Positions 38,138-47,624 of a DNA stretch of 64,000 bases are shown here, piece after piece. The stretch is from Lolliginicoccus lacisalsi. Lineage in GTDB: Bacteria > Actinomycetota > Actinomycetes > Mycobacteriales > Mycobacteriaceae. Made by a program: the position numbers and the translations under genes. The notes under the pieces are model-generated. The model made no database searches and was not told the DNA's origin. It saw nothing but the letters and a program-made list of their open reading frames with translations. Within the stretch, counting starts at the first letter, position 1; the number at the start of each line of letters is the position of its first letter. The stretch covers positions 62,001 through 126,000 of the forward strand of contig NZ_JACYWE010000010.1 of NCBI RefSeq assembly GCF_014841105.1, in the 5' to 3' direction.

Positions 38138-39265
38138 CTAGCTCGCCCGGGGATGTAGCTCGCGTGGCGGCGGCTGGGGCTCGCCGCCACGCACGTACAG
38201 GGCCATGCCGTCGCGGGGCAACGCGTCGGTGATGCTGACGCCGGGATCGTCAGGGGCGCAGTAGATCGTCCGGTCGGTGGTGACGTCATGCCAGGTGCCG
38301 GGCGGGAACCGGATCAGGGTGCGCGACCACTCCTCGGGATCATCATCGATATCCGCGCGGATATCGTGGTTGAGCGATCGCAGGACGACACAGATCGCTT
38401 CGGGCAGGGAGTGCGCGCGGCCGCGCGCGAATCCCACCACGTGGGTCTGCCTGGGGCCAGTGGCTTGCAAGGGCTCGTACTCGCCGCCCACGAAGACCTC
38501 GGGCCGCTCGGCGCGCAGGGCGAGCGCTGCCGAGAGCAGCGTGCCGAGCGTTCTTGGCTGGCCCGTGATGATCGGGCTGCCGGGGCCGAGCGCATCGATG
38601 AGCCGTGCCTGCGGGGTGCCACCGGCGGGAATGAGGGTGCGGGGCCAGTTCCGCGCGACGTGGGCGCGCATGAGGTGGAACTCCGAGCGTGGCACGTAGT
38701 GCTTGGCGAGGGTCCGCGCACGCCCATTGTGCCCGGCGAGGACGCCCGCGGTAGTGCGGGTGAGCTCCACCGCTACCGTGCCGTCGATGCTGGCGGGCAG
38801 GGCGGGGCCGCCGGAGCGCGGCAGCGGCATGGGCGCCTGGACGAGGACGAGCCCCCGCTCGCCGACGAGCGCCCGCAGGCGCTGTGATGCCTCCGCGAGG
38901 GAATCGACCGTGCCGATCCCGGTGAGTATCACGCCATCGAGCAGTCCCTGCTCGAGCATCCGGTGCAGCTCGCTCGCCGCGGGCTCGATGGGGGCTGGCA
39001 GCGCGTCGAGCTCCGCGAGCGAGGGGAGCGCGAGGAGGAGCCGGGCCGCGGTTCCAGGCTCCTCGAGGAGGGCCCTGATCCTGTCCGCCCCCGCGCCCAG
39101 GATCGTCACCGGGTGCACGGCAACGTGGGAGCAACGCACGGCATCGGCATCGCCCCGGAGGCGGGCAAGCGCGGCCACGGGGTCCTGCCCCGAGCGGGGC
39201 GGGGCCGCGCGCGGCCAGTACACGCTGTTCAAGCATGGTCGGCCGGGTCGGCTAGGGAGGCTCAC
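38138..39265 (-). CDS. Residual TreY-like protein (maltooligosyltrehalose synthase C-terminal part)
   Basis: 375 residues, against about 700-800 for TreY. The C-terminal half (LSAALALRAERPEVFVGGEY, EPLQATGPRQTHVVGFARGR, IRFPPGTWHDVTT, DALPRDGMALYVRGG) matches the end of TreY as I remember it. Residues 96-125 align with the TreY segment that carries the nucleophile (GLxVDHxDGL), but the Asp-His are replaced: LLDGVILTGIGTVDSLAEAS. The first half of the catalytic barrel is missing, so trehalose synthesis is not expected. The frame is intact. It sits where mycobacteria have treZ-treY-treX, and neither neighbour gene is TreX or TreZ. It may be a repurposed remnant. Confidence 0.6.
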   Translation of the reverse strand: MSLPSRPGRPCLNSVYWPRAAPPRSGQDPVAALARLRGDADAVRCSHVAVHPVTILGAGADRIRALLEEPGTAARLLLALPSLAELDALPAPIEPAASELHRMLEQGLLDGVILTGIGTVDSLAEASQRLRALVGERGLVLVQAPMPLPRSGGPALPASIDGTVAVELTRTTAGVLAGHNGRARTLAKHYVPRSEFHLMRAHVARNWPRTLIPAGGTPQARLIDALGPGSPIITGQPRTLGTLLSAALALRAERPEVFVGGEYEPLQATGPRQTHVVGFARGRAHSLPEAICVVLRSLNHDIRADIDDDPEEWSRTLIRFPPGTWHDVTTDRTIYCAPDDPGVSITDALPRDGMALYVRGGEPQPPPRELHPRAS

Positions 39266-39277
39266 CGCTCCATCGTC

Positions 39278-41383
39278 TCACCACCAGGCGGTCGCGTCCC
39301 CGAGTTGCCGGTCGAGCTCGGGGATGATCGAGCGCACGTAGGAGGCGGTGAGGTGGTTGAAATCGCGGTAGACCGCGATGTTTCCCTCGACCGCGCGGCA
39401 GGCGGTAGGGCCGCAGATCGCATCGGACATGTCGAGCGCGACCATGCCCGGGATCTGCTCGGCCCACTCCTCCGCGGGGTCGGTGGCCCGCAGCACGCTG
39501 CTGCGGGGCTCGCCGCAATCCTCGGGGGTGTTGCGCCCGGCCAGGCATTCAGCAGGATTGGGGAAGGGCCACAGCCAGGGATTGTCGCGGAGACCGAGGA
39601 TGTTGAGCCCCGCGCGCGAGAGTGCCTTGAACGCCTCCACGTAGGTGCCGGGGATGAAGTCTCCGGTGCCATCGTGCAGCGGACGGGTGCTATTGGTGAG
39701 GACGAAGTCGGGCTGGGTGGCGATCAGGTGCTCGGCGAGGCGGAGGTTCCAGTCGCGGCACTCGGGATAGGGCAGCCCATCGAAATGGCGGGGATCGGGC
39801 TCGTCGAACATGGGGCATCCCATCTTGACGATCACGGTGACGCGGAAGCCGCGCGCGAGGCCGATGGGATGCAGCGCGCTGATCCACTGCTCGGCATGCG
39901 AGCCGCCCACCAGAGCGATGGTGCGGAAGGCGGATGGGTCACCGTACTCGCAGATGACCAGGTCCGCGGTGGTGTAGTTGGCGATGCACTTGTCCTTGGC
40001 GGTGACCGGATGGTCGCGCTCGATATCGAGGGGGTCCGGGAAGAGCCGCGCCTCGGGCACGGGCGCTGCGTCGGTGAGCGCGAGCGCGCCCGGGTGCGTG
40101 CGGGAGCCCGGCGGATCCTGGAGCGAGGAGTCGCGGTTGGCGATGTAGCCGAGCCATCCACCGGCGGCGGCGAGCATGAGGACCGTGGCGAGCCCGAGCC
40201 CGACGGCGGGATAGGTCGAGCGGCGCTTCCAGCGCCTGCGGGATTCGCTGGGCGCGGGATTGCGTCGGCTGTAGCGCAGCGGCGCCTCGATGAAGCGGAG
40301 GGTGAGCCACGCGCAGCCCAGCGATATCACGATGATCGCTAGGCCTTCCAGGATCGTCGCGGTGGGCCTGGTGGTGTGGATGAGGTAGAAGATGAGGATC
40401 GGCCAGTGCCACAGGTAGAAGGCGTAGGCGAGGGACCCGAGCCACACGAGCGGACCGCTGCCCAGCAGGGTGCGCACGGGATCGCTGCGGGTCGCGTTCG
40501 CCCCGGCAATGATGATCGCGATCGCGCCGAGAACCGGAACGAGGGCCCAGGGGCCCGGGAACTGGGCGCGTCCGTCGAGGAGGATGCCTGTGGATGCGAT
40601 GGCGGCGAGACCGCCGAGGGCGAGGACTGGACGGGCCACGGCGGGCACGCGGATGAGGGGGAGGAGCGCGGCTATGGCCCCGCCGAGCAGGAGCTGCCAG
40701 GTGCGGGCGAAGGTGTCGTAGTAGTTCCAGGACGGACGCGAGAGGACGTGGACGGCGGCGTAGGCGAACGACGCGATGGTGACGGCAAGGATGACTCCGG
40801 TCGCGGCGCGGGCGGACCAGATGTGGCGGCGCGGGTGGCGGCGCGCTACGGCTTGCGCGATCCACGCGGTGGCGTAGGTGGCGAGGAGGGTCCCGAGGAA
40901 GAACTGGCCCTGCACGGACATCGACCACAGGTGCTGCAATGGGCTTGTGGAGGGGTCGGCGGCGAGGTAGTCCCCGGCCGCGATGGCGAGGTACCAGTTC
41001 TGGTAGTAGCCCGCGCTCGCGAGGAGCTGCTGCGCGATCTCGTCCCAGCGCGTGAACGGGATGAGCAGGTATGTCGCGATCATGGTGGCGACGAGCACGG
41101 TCAGCAGCGCCGGCAGCAGGCGCCGGGCGAGCCGCTTGATCACGGGCAGCGGGGAGAGATCGGTGCCCCGCCGGATCGTGCGCAGAAGCATGCCCACGAA
41201 GAAGAACCCGGACAGGGCGAGGAAGACGTCGACGCCACCGGAGACGCCGAGCGCCCAGACGTGGTAGGCGACGACCAGGAGGATCGCGAGCCCGCGCAGC
41301 CCGTCGAGATCCAAGCGGTATTGCATGGCCGGAGCAGGCATCCGGGTGTCTGTGAGGGGGCGTCGCGTGATCGGCGCGTTCAT
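39278..41383 (-). CDS. Acyltransferase-3/SGNH membrane acyltransferase
   Basis: 701 residues. The N-terminal AcylT3 domain has about ten helices and the usual start YRLDLDGLRGLAILLVVAYH with the conserved His; GGVDVFLALSGFFFVGMLL follows. A linker after residue ~390 leads to an extracytoplasmic SGNH domain with the nucleophile motif ALVGGSHAEQW and a C-terminal D-x-x-H (DFNHLTASY). Such proteins O-acylate cell-envelope glycans or lipids. The equivalent M. tuberculosis gene (Rv1565c) also follows the treXYZ operon, supporting synteny. It ends 12 bp before the TreY-like gene and may be co-transcribed with it. Confidence 0.93.
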   Translation of the reverse strand: MNAPITRRPLTDTRMPAPAMQYRLDLDGLRGLAILLVVAYHVWALGVSGGVDVFLALSGFFFVGMLLRTIRRGTDLSPLPVIKRLARRLLPALLTVLVATMIATYLLIPFTRWDEIAQQLLASAGYYQNWYLAIAAGDYLAADPSTSPLQHLWSMSVQGQFFLGTLLATYATAWIAQAVARRHPRRHIWSARAATGVILAVTIASFAYAAVHVLSRPSWNYYDTFARTWQLLLGGAIAALLPLIRVPAVARPVLALGGLAAIASTGILLDGRAQFPGPWALVPVLGAIAIIIAGANATRSDPVRTLLGSGPLVWLGSLAYAFYLWHWPILIFYLIHTTRPTATILEGLAIIVISLGCAWLTLRFIEAPLRYSRRNPAPSESRRRWKRRSTYPAVGLGLATVLMLAAAGGWLGYIANRDSSLQDPPGSRTHPGALALTDAAPVPEARLFPDPLDIERDHPVTAKDKCIANYTTADLVICEYGDPSAFRTIALVGGSHAEQWISALHPIGLARGFRVTVIVKMGCPMFDEPDPRHFDGLPYPECRDWNLRLAEHLIATQPDFVLTNSTRPLHDGTGDFIPGTYVEAFKALSRAGLNILGLRDNPWLWPFPNPAECLAGRNTPEDCGEPRSSVLRATDPAEEWAEQIPGMVALDMSDAICGPTACRAVEGNIAVYRDFNHLTASYVRSIIPELDRQLGDATAWW

Positions 41384-41526
41384 AACGAATACTCACGATA
41401 CCTTGGGGCCCGTTCATGCTGACGCCGTGTAGCCAATGACCGCGCGGGGCCGGGCTCCGGTGAACATTTCGTGATCACCCTCGCGAAGCACCAGAATCGT
41501 CGGACCGCCGGACTACCGTATGCATT

Positions 41527-42564
41527 ATGTCGACCAATCTGGATCAGCATCTGGATGGATCTTCCCGGCCAGCCGCTGGCGCGCTCGACGAGGCCTTCGC
41601 GCCGCTGCGCCGGGAGCTGCTCGCGCACTGCTACCGCATGCTGGGCTCCTTCCACGATGCCGAGGACGCCGTGCAGGAGACCTACCTCCGCGCCTGGCGC
41701 TCGTACTCCTCGTTCGAGGGCCGCTCCTCGGTGCGCACCTGGCTGCACCGGATCGCCACCAACGTGTGCCTGACCATGTGCGAGGCGCGCAAGTCCCGCG
41801 CCCTGCCGCGCGGGCTCGGCCAGGAACGCAGCGATCCCCGCGCGCTGCTCGAGCAGAGCCACGAGATCCCCTGGCTCGAGCCCTTCCCCGGGCCGACGGC
41901 TGGCACCAGCGCCGACCCCGCCACCGCGACCACCGAGCACGCCCGCGTCCGGCTCGCGCTCATCGCTGCGCTGCAGCACCTTCCGGCCCGGCAGCGCGCG
42001 GCCCTGCTCATGAAGGAAGTCCTCCAATGGAAGGCCAGCGAGATCGCCGACGCGCTGGGCACCACCACCACCTCGGTCAATAGCAGCATGCAACGCGCGC
42101 GCGCCCACCTCGCGGAGCTCGCGCTCGACGAGGACACCCTCGCGGAGCCCGATGACCAGGCCACCCGAGAGTTGATCGGACGCTACGCCTCGGCCCTCGA
42201 GCGCAAGGACATCCCCGCTATCGTGCAGATGTTCACGGCGGACGCTATCTGGGAGATGCCACCCTTCGTGGGCTGGTACCAGGGTCCCGCCGATATCGGT
42301 GCGCTGATCGACATCCAGTGCCCGGCCGGGCCCGGGGAGCTGAGCGCGCTCCCGGTCATCATGAACGCGCAGCCCGCGCTCGCCGTCTACATCGCCGCGC
42401 CCGGGGACCGCTGGGAGGCCTTCCAGATCCAGGTGCTCGACCACGATGGCCAGGGCAGGCTTGCCCACGCCTATGTGTTCTTCGATACGGCCTTGTTCAC
42501 CGCGGCTGGGCTCCCGCTCGCGCTGCCCGGCACCGAGATGCAGCGCCGCCTGCGCCGCGCCTGA
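41527..42564 (+). CDS. ECF sigma factor with SnoaL-like C-terminal domain (SigG-type)
   Basis: 345 residues. Sigma region 2 is at about 20-95 (AHCYRMLGSFHDAEDAVQET, then SSVRTWLHRIATNVCL) and region 4 at about 150-205 (LPARQRAALLMKEVLQWKAS, EIADALGTTTTSVNSSMQRA). The C-terminal ~130 residues (LIGRYASALERKDIPAIVQM, FTADAIWEMPPFVGWYQG) form a SnoaL/NTF2-like domain, as in SigG-type and related ECF groups where it replaces an anti-sigma factor. A TACCGT (41514-41519) 7 nt before the ATG suggests a leaderless transcript. No partner anti-sigma gene is adjacent. Regulon unknown; the biotin genes lie next to it. Confidence 0.9.
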   Translation: MSTNLDQHLDGSSRPAAGALDEAFAPLRRELLAHCYRMLGSFHDAEDAVQETYLRAWRSYSSFEGRSSVRTWLHRIATNVCLTMCEARKSRALPRGLGQERSDPRALLEQSHEIPWLEPFPGPTAGTSADPATATTEHARVRLALIAALQHLPARQRAALLMKEVLQWKASEIADALGTTTTSVNSSMQRARAHLAELALDEDTLAEPDDQATRELIGRYASALERKDIPAIVQMFTADAIWEMPPFVGWYQGPADIGALIDIQCPAGPGELSALPVIMNAQPALAVYIAAPGDRWEAFQIQVLDHDGQGRLAHAYVFFDTALFTAAGLPLALPGTEMQRRLRRA

Positions 42565-42612
42565 GCCCTCGTGGCTCGATTTCTGCCACGCGCGGCGATA
42601 CTGTCGTGCATC

Positions 42613-43932
42613 GTGGTGGACTACGCACAGACACAGGTCGCGAAGTGGGATGCCCGCGCGATCAGCGAGGCCGACGCCGCCCACGTTTGGCACCCGTATG
42701 GCGCGTTCCCTCCCACGACGCGGCCCCTGGTCGTCGACAGCGCCCGCGGCACGAGGCTCTGCCTCGCCGATGGCCGCGAGGTCATCGACGCCATGAGCTC
42801 GTGGTGGGCGGTCATCCACGGGTACCAGCACCCCCGCCTAGACGAGGCGGCGCGCGCGCAGATCTCCCGCATGTCCCACGTGATGTTCGGCGGACTTACC
42901 CACGAGCCCGCAGCGCGCCTGGCATCGCTGCTCGTCGACATCACCCCCGAGCCGCTCACCAAGGTGTTCTTCGCCGACTCCGGGTCCGTCTCCATCGAGG
43001 TGGCGGTCAAGATGTGCCTCCAGTACTGGCGCAGCGTCGGCAAGCCCGCCAAGAACAAGCTCCTCACCTGGCGGGGCGGATACCACGGCGACACCTTCAC
43101 CCCGATGAGCGTGTGCGACCCTGACGGTGGCATGCACGCCATGTGGACCGACGTGCTGCGCCCCCAGGTGTTCGCGCCGCGCCCCCCGGCCGACCATGAT
43201 CCCGCCTACACGGCCGAGCTCGAGCGGCTCATCTCCACCCACGCCAACGAGCTCGCCGCGGTCATCGTCGAGCCTGTCGTGCAGGGCATCGGCTCCATGC
43301 GTTTCCACCATCCCGGCCATCTCGCCGACCTGCGCCGCCTGTGCGACGAGCATGGCGTGCTGCTGATCATCGATGAGATCGCCACCGGCTTCGGGCGCAC
43401 GGGCAGCCTCTTCGCCATCGAGCAGACCGGCATCGCGCCGGACGTGATGTGCATCGGCAAGGCACTGACCGGCGGCTACCTCACGCTCGCCGCGGTGCTG
43501 TGCACCGACGAGATCGCCGGGACCATCAGTGCCTCTCCCGCGGGCGGCCTGATGCACGGACCCACCTTCATGGCCAACCCGCTGGCATGCGCCATCGCCG
43601 TCGCCTCCACCGAGCTGCTGCTCGAGCAGGACTGGCCGAGCACGATCGCGGACATCGAGCGCGCCCTCGCGGCGGGCCTGGCCCCGGCCCGGGAACTGCC
43701 TGGGGTACTTGATGTGCGCAGCAAGGGCGCGATCGGGGTGATCGAGATGCGCGAGCCCGTCGATATGCAGCTCGCCACCGACATCGCGCTCGAGCACGGG
43801 GTCTGGCTGCGCCCGTTCCGGACGCTCGTCTACACCATGCCGCCCTATATCAGCACCTCCAGCGATCTCGCCGCGATCACCACAGCGATGGTCGCGGTGG
43901 CCGCTGCTCACTCCAGCGTGCCGGGCTCGTGA
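42613..43932 (+). CDS. bioA: 7,8-diaminopelargonic acid synthase BioA
   Basis: PLP-dependent aminotransferase converting 7-keto-8-aminopelargonate to diaminopelargonate with SAM as amino donor. About 439 residues from GTG 42613 (GTG 42616 and 42571 are also in frame). A TACTGT (42599-42604) just upstream suggests leaderless transcription at this GTG, which is why I prefer it to 42571. Motifs: [62 protein letters not shown] and the PLP lysine in [16 protein letters not shown]. The stop overlaps bioF (GTGA). Confidence 0.94.
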   Translation: MVDYAQTQVAKWDARAISEADAAHVWHPYGAFPPTTRPLVVDSARGTRLCLADGREVIDAMSSWWAVIHGYQHPRLDEAARAQISRMSHVMFGGLTHEPAARLASLLVDITPEPLTKVFFADSGSVSIEVAVKMCLQYWRSVGKPAKNKLLTWRGGYHGDTFTPMSVCDPDGGMHAMWTDVLRPQVFAPRPPADHDPAYTAELERLISTHANELAAVIVEPVVQGIGSMRFHHPGHLADLRRLCDEHGVLLIIDEIATGFGRTGSLFAIEQTGIAPDVMCIGKALTGGYLTLAAVLCTDEIAGTISASPAGGLMHGPTFMANPLACAIAVASTELLLEQDWPSTIADIERALAAGLAPARELPGVLDVRSKGAIGVIEMREPVDMQLATDIALEHGVWLRPFRTLVYTMPPYISTSSDLAAITTAMVAVAAAHSSVPGS

Positions 43933-45071
43933 GCGGCCCCGTGGATCCACTCGGCTGGCTCGACGGCGCAGCGGCCCTGCGCCGGGAGCGGGGCATGCAG
44001 CGCGTGCTGCGGCCGCGGCACGAGCACGACGCGATGATCGACCTCGCCTCCAACGACTACCTCGGTCTGTCCCGGCACCCCGAGGTCATTGACGGTGCCA
44101 TCGAGGCGGTGCGGGCCTGGGGCGCGGGCTCCACGGGATCACGCCTGGTCACCGGGGACACCGACGCGCACCAGCAGCTCGAGCAGGAGCTCGCCGCGTT
44201 CACCGGGGCGGCCACCGGCCTGGTGTTCGCCACCGGGTACGCCGCGAACCTCGGCGCGGTGACCGCGCTGAGCGACCGCGACACCCTCGTAGTATCCGAC
44301 CGCACCAACCACGCGTCCCTCGTCGATGCCTGCCGCCTCTCCCGCGCGCGCACCGAGATCGTCGCGCACCGCGATCTCGACGCGATGCGCGACGCCCTCG
44401 AGGAGCGTGACGAGGAGCGTGCCCTTCTGGTCACCGATTCCGTGTTCAGCGCCGACGGGGACCTCGCGCCGCTGCGCGCCATGCACGCGATCTGCCGGGC
44501 CACCGACGCCGTCCTCATCGCTGACGAGGCGCACGGGGTCGGCGTGCGCGGCGACGGTGGACGGGGCCTCTTGCAGGAATGCGGCCTCGCCGGCGAGCCC
44601 GATGTGATCATCACCCTCACCCTGTCGAAAGCACTGGGCAGCCAGGGCGGCATGGTGCTCGCCGACGAGAAGGTGCGCGACCACCTCATCAACACCGCGC
44701 GCAGCTTCATCTTCGACACCGGGCTCGCCCCCGCCTCGGTCGGCGCGGCGCGCGCGGCGCTGCGCGTGCTGCGCCGCGAGCCGGAGCGGGCGACCGCCGT
44801 CCTCGACCATGCGCGAGCGCTCGCCGCCGCGGCGGACGTCACCGAGATCCCGGAGTCCGCGGTGGTCTCCGTGGTGCTCGGCGATGCCGCTACCGCGGTG
44901 GCGGCGGCGGAACGGTGCGCGGCGCTCGGCGTGCGGGTGGGCTGCTTCCGGCCACCCTCCGTGCCCGCGGGGACCTCGCGCCTGCGCCTGACCGCGCGGG
45001 CCGACCTCACAACGCACGAGATCGACACCGTGGTCGAGGTGCTGCGCGCCGTGCTCGGCGAAAACCGCTAG
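43929..45071 (+). CDS. bioF: 8-amino-7-oxononanoate synthase BioF
   Basis: Condenses pimeloyl thioester with L-alanine to form 7-keto-8-aminopelargonate. It has 380 residues. The motifs are [49 protein letters not shown] and the PLP lysine in [18 protein letters not shown]. The GTG overlaps the bioA stop. The stop codon (45069-45071) lies in the first unit of the 16-bp triple repeat before bioD. Confidence 0.95.
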   Translation: MSGPVDPLGWLDGAAALRRERGMQRVLRPRHEHDAMIDLASNDYLGLSRHPEVIDGAIEAVRAWGAGSTGSRLVTGDTDAHQQLEQELAAFTGAATGLVFATGYAANLGAVTALSDRDTLVVSDRTNHASLVDACRLSRARTEIVAHRDLDAMRDALEERDEERALLVTDSVFSADGDLAPLRAMHAICRATDAVLIADEAHGVGVRGDGGRGLLQECGLAGEPDVIITLTLSKALGSQGGMVLADEKVRDHLINTARSFIFDTGLAPASVGAARAALRVLRREPERATAVLDHARALAAAADVTEIPESAVVSVVLGDAATAVAAAERCAALGVRVGCFRPPSVPAGTSRLRLTARADLTTHEIDTVVEVLRAVLGENR

Positions 45072-45115
45072 ACAACGACCCCGCTAGACAACGACCCCTC
45101 TAGACAACGACAGGG
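45068..45115 (+). repeat. 16-bp tandem repeat (three copies) between bioF and bioD
   Basis: CTAGACAACGACCCC plus one base is repeated at 45068-45083, 45084-45099 and 45100-45115 (last unit diverges at its end). The first copy overlaps the bioF stop codon; the third ends 13 bp before the bioD start. The period changes frame, so each unit offers CTAG in a different frame. The role is unknown. Confidence 0.9.
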
Positions 45116-45128
45116 CAGGGGAGCCGCA

Positions 45129-45830
45129 TTGAGCGTCCTGCTCATCACTGGAACCTCCACCGAGGTCGGCAAGACCGCCGCTACCGCGGTGCTCGCGGCC
45201 ATCGCGCTTGGATCGGGAGCCAGCGTCGCGGTGTGCAAGCCCGCTCAGACCGGCATCGATGACGGCGAGCCGGGCGACCTCGCCGAGATCGAGCGCAGGG
45301 TGCCAGGCATCCACGCCGTCGAGCTTGCCCGGTATCCCGAGCCGCTCGCTCCGCTCACCGCGGCCAGGCGCTCCTCCCGGCCAGCGCTGCGTCTCGCGGA
45401 GCTGCTCGAGTCAGTGCGGGAGCTCGAGGCGCGGCATGACCTCGTGCTCGTCGAGGGCGCGGGTGGCGTGCTCGTGCAGCTTGGCGCGGACGGCTTCACC
45501 CTTCGCGACGTCGCCCGCGAGCTCGCCGCTCCCGTAGTGATCGTGGCGGCGGCCGGGCTCGGCACCCTCAACCACACCGCGCTCACGGCGGAGGCACTGC
45601 GCCACGAGGAGGTAGCCATCGCGGGCATCGTCATCGGAGCATGGCCCGCGGAGCCAGACCTCGCCATGCGCTGCAACCGGACTGACCTTTCCGCTGTCAC
45701 CGGCGTGCCCGTCGTCGGGGTGATTCCAGCAGGCATGCCCCTCGCTGAGCGAGACACTTTCACCAGCGCCGCGAGGCACTGGATCGAACCGCGATTCCAG
45801 GATTTCTACCTGCATCGACGCGACACGTAG
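45129..45830 (+). CDS. bioD: Dethiobiotin synthetase BioD
   Basis: ATP-dependent carboxylation and ring closure of diaminopelargonate to dethiobiotin. 233 residues from TTG 45129, supported by AGGGGAGCC. The nucleotide-binding loop is [40 protein letters not shown] and the C-terminal [13 protein letters not shown] complete the family pattern. It is separated from bioF by the 16-bp repeat but is probably in the same operon. The bioB gene lies 147 bp downstream. Confidence 0.95.
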   Translation: MSVLLITGTSTEVGKTAATAVLAAIALGSGASVAVCKPAQTGIDDGEPGDLAEIERRVPGIHAVELARYPEPLAPLTAARRSSRPALRLAELLESVRELEARHDLVLVEGAGGVLVQLGADGFTLRDVARELAAPVVIVAAAGLGTLNHTALTAEALRHEEVAIAGIVIGAWPAEPDLAMRCNRTDLSAVTGVPVVGVIPAGMPLAERDTFTSAARHWIEPRFQDFYLHRRDT

Positions 45831-45840
45831 GCAGCGGCAT

Positions 45841-45854
45841 TCACACTTTAGTGA
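45841..45854. promoter_or_regulatory. Imperfect palindrome upstream of bioB
   Basis: TCACACTTTAGTGA has TCAC/GTGA ends and contains CACT-TT-AGTG. It lies ~120 bp before bioB and about 80 bp upstream of a -10-like TAGGAT (45936-45941). It could be a biotin-regulator operator; its core resembles the palindrome upstream of the triple-fusion gene (50635-50644). This is inference. Confidence 0.3.
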
Positions 45855-45976
45855 GACGGTAAGGCACACTGAATTGGCGTGGGGCAGGTCACGAGGTGCT
45901 CGGACCGTCGCCCCCGATACCCGCGCGGCCAGGGATAGGATCGTGCGGCGCAGTACACCGAAGAGGAGAGCTCCCA

Positions 45977-47020
45977 GTGACCCAGGCACCCGCTCAGACC
46001 ACCGATACAGGCGAGCCCGGCGCGGCCACGGACATTCTCGCGATCGCGCGGGAACAAGTGCTCGAGCGTGGCGTGCCGCTGCGCACCGAGCAGGTGCTCG
46101 AGGTGCTCCAGCTTGCCGACGATCGGCTGGAGGAGCTCCTCGCGCTCGCCCATGACGTGCGCATGCGCTGGTGCGGCCCCGAGGTCGAAGTAGAAGGCAT
46201 CATCAGCCTCAAGACCGGTGGCTGCCCCGAGGATTGCCACTTCTGCTCGCAGTCCGGGCTGTTCCAGTCCCCTGTGCGCAGCGCATGGATCGACATCCCC
46301 AGCCTCGTCGAGGCAGCGAAGCAGACCGCCAAGAGCGGCGCCACCGAGTTCTGCATCGTCGCAGCGGTCCGCGGACCCGACGCCCGCCTGATGTCGCAGG
46401 TCGCTGCTGGCATCGAGGCGATCCGCAACGAGGTCGACATCCAGATCGCGTGCTCGCTGGGCATGCTGACCCAGGAGCAGGTCGACCAGCTCGCCGCGAT
46501 GGGAGTGCATCGCTACAACCACAACCTCGAGACCGCGAAGTCCCACTTCCCGAACGGCGTCACCACCCACTCCTGGGAGGAGCGCTGGGACACCCTGCGC
46601 ATGGTGCGCGAGGCCGGAATGGAGGTGTGCTGCGGTGGCATCCTCGGCATGGGCGAGACCCTCGAGCAGCGCGCGGAGTTCGCCGCCCAGCTCGGCGATC
46701 TCGAGCCCGATGAGGTGCCGCTGAACTTCCTCAATCCGCGCCCCGGCACCCCGTTCGGCGACCTCGAGGTGCTGCCCGCGACCGAGGCGCTCAAGTCGAT
46801 CGCCGCGTTCCGGCTCGCGCTGCCCCGCACCATCCTGCGCTTCGCCGGCGGCCGCGAGATCACCCTCGGCGACCTGGGCGCCAAGCAGGGCATGCTCGGC
46901 GGCATCAACGCCGTGATCGTCGGCAACTACCTCACCACCCTGGGGCGCCCCGCCGAGTCCGATCTCGATCTGCTCGGCGAGCTCGAGATGCCGATCAAGG
47001 CGCTCAACGCCACCATCTAG
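45977..47020 (+). CDS. bioB: Biotin synthase BioB
   Basis: Radical SAM enzyme inserting sulfur into dethiobiotin. GTG 45977 after AGAGGAGAG (45962-45969) gives 347 residues; a longer in-frame opening from 45896 lacks support. The cluster motif CPEDCHFC (C-x3-C-x2-C) is in [17 protein letters not shown] near residue 90. The [13 protein letters not shown] and [18 protein letters not shown] motifs follow, and the C-terminal [20 protein letters not shown] is typical of actinobacterial BioB. It is followed by a strong hairpin and then by bsaP. Confidence 0.97.
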   Translation: MTQAPAQTTDTGEPGAATDILAIAREQVLERGVPLRTEQVLEVLQLADDRLEELLALAHDVRMRWCGPEVEVEGIISLKTGGCPEDCHFCSQSGLFQSPVRSAWIDIPSLVEAAKQTAKSGATEFCIVAAVRGPDARLMSQVAAGIEAIRNEVDIQIACSLGMLTQEQVDQLAAMGVHRYNHNLETAKSHFPNGVTTHSWEERWDTLRMVREAGMEVCCGGILGMGETLEQRAEFAAQLGDLEPDEVPLNFLNPRPGTPFGDLEVLPATEALKSIAAFRLALPRTILRFAGGREITLGDLGAKQGMLGGINAVIVGNYLTTLGRPAESDLDLLGELEMPIKALNATI

Positions 47021-47037
47021 CACGATCATGATGTACT

Positions 47038-47070
47038 AGCCCCCTGGCCGCTGATGGTGGCCAGGGGGCT
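47038..47070 (+). terminator. Strong hairpin between bioB and bsaP
   Basis: Perfect 12-bp stem AGCCCCCTGGCC / GGCCAGGGGGCT (47038-47049 with 47059-47070), 9-nt loop. It is terminator-like but lies between two functionally linked genes only 77 bp apart, so it may attenuate rather than end the transcript. Confidence 0.75.
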
Positions 47071-47097
47071 GTTCCAGGCAAGCAGGAGGGCACAGCG

Positions 47098-47427
47098 GTG
47101 ACGATGACAAGCATCCCGGATAGCACAGCCGGTGATCCTCGCGTGCCCGCCCGGCGGGACCGCGGTGCATCGGTCCCCGCCGCCAAGGAGATCGCCCCGC
47201 GCGACGGCGGGCCCCTCGGTGGCGAGCAGCGCTTCAGCGTGTACACCGGCGCTGAGCTGGCTTCCGATGCTGCCATTCCTACCGCCGCGCAGCTCGGCCT
47301 CGAGCCGCCACGCTACTGCGGGCAGTGCGGGCGCCGGATGATCGTGCAGATCGATCCTGTTGGCTGGTGGGCGCAATGCTCGCGGCATGGCCGTATCCAC
47401 AGCAACGAGATCGCCGGCTACCGGTAA
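47098..47427 (+). CDS. bsaP: BsaP-type biotin synthase auxiliary protein
   Basis: A 109-residue protein (GTG 47098; ATG 47104 also possible) after AGGAGG. The N-terminal ~45 residues are low-complexity. The C-terminal core is [39 protein letters not shown] and [19 protein letters not shown], with C-x2-C, a third Cys and neighbouring His. This matches the small protein encoded next to bioB in mycobacteria (Rv1590), described as BsaP, an iron-sulfur auxiliary protein that supports BioB turnover. It is known only in actinobacteria, as far as I recall. Confidence 0.85.
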   Translation: MTMTSIPDSTAGDPRVPARRDRGASVPAAKEIAPRDGGPLGGEQRFSVYTGAELASDAAIPTAAQLGLEPPRYCGQCGRRMIVQIDPVGWWAQCSRHGRIHSNEIAGYR

Positions 47428-47485
47428 GCGGCACGCTGGCCTTCCGCGAGTGCGCGTAGGCCTCGGCTGACTCGCGCGCGTGCCT

Positions 47486-47505
47486 AGGCCTCGGCGGCGA
47501 GGCCT
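47486..47505. terminator. Small hairpin between convergent bsaP and fusion gene
   Basis: AGGCCTCG / CGAGGCCT (47486-47493 with 47498-47505) with a GCGG loop, no T-run. It lies between two convergent genes. The same TAGGCCTCGG is also found at 47457-47466. I see nothing else in the 47428-47624 spacer. Confidence 0.45.
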
Positions 47506-47624
47506 GCCCGGACCGCGAGTGTGCGAAGAACGACAGGTTTACGCTCGGGAGCTGTCGTTTATCGCATACTCACAGCCACGAACGGGTCCGCCCCGAGCCC
47601 GGAACACCAGCGGCCGCCCCGAGC

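Noticed and set aside
45068-45115. CRISPR-like array
   Set aside because: The 16-bp units are directly adjacent with no spacers; this is a plain tandem repeat.
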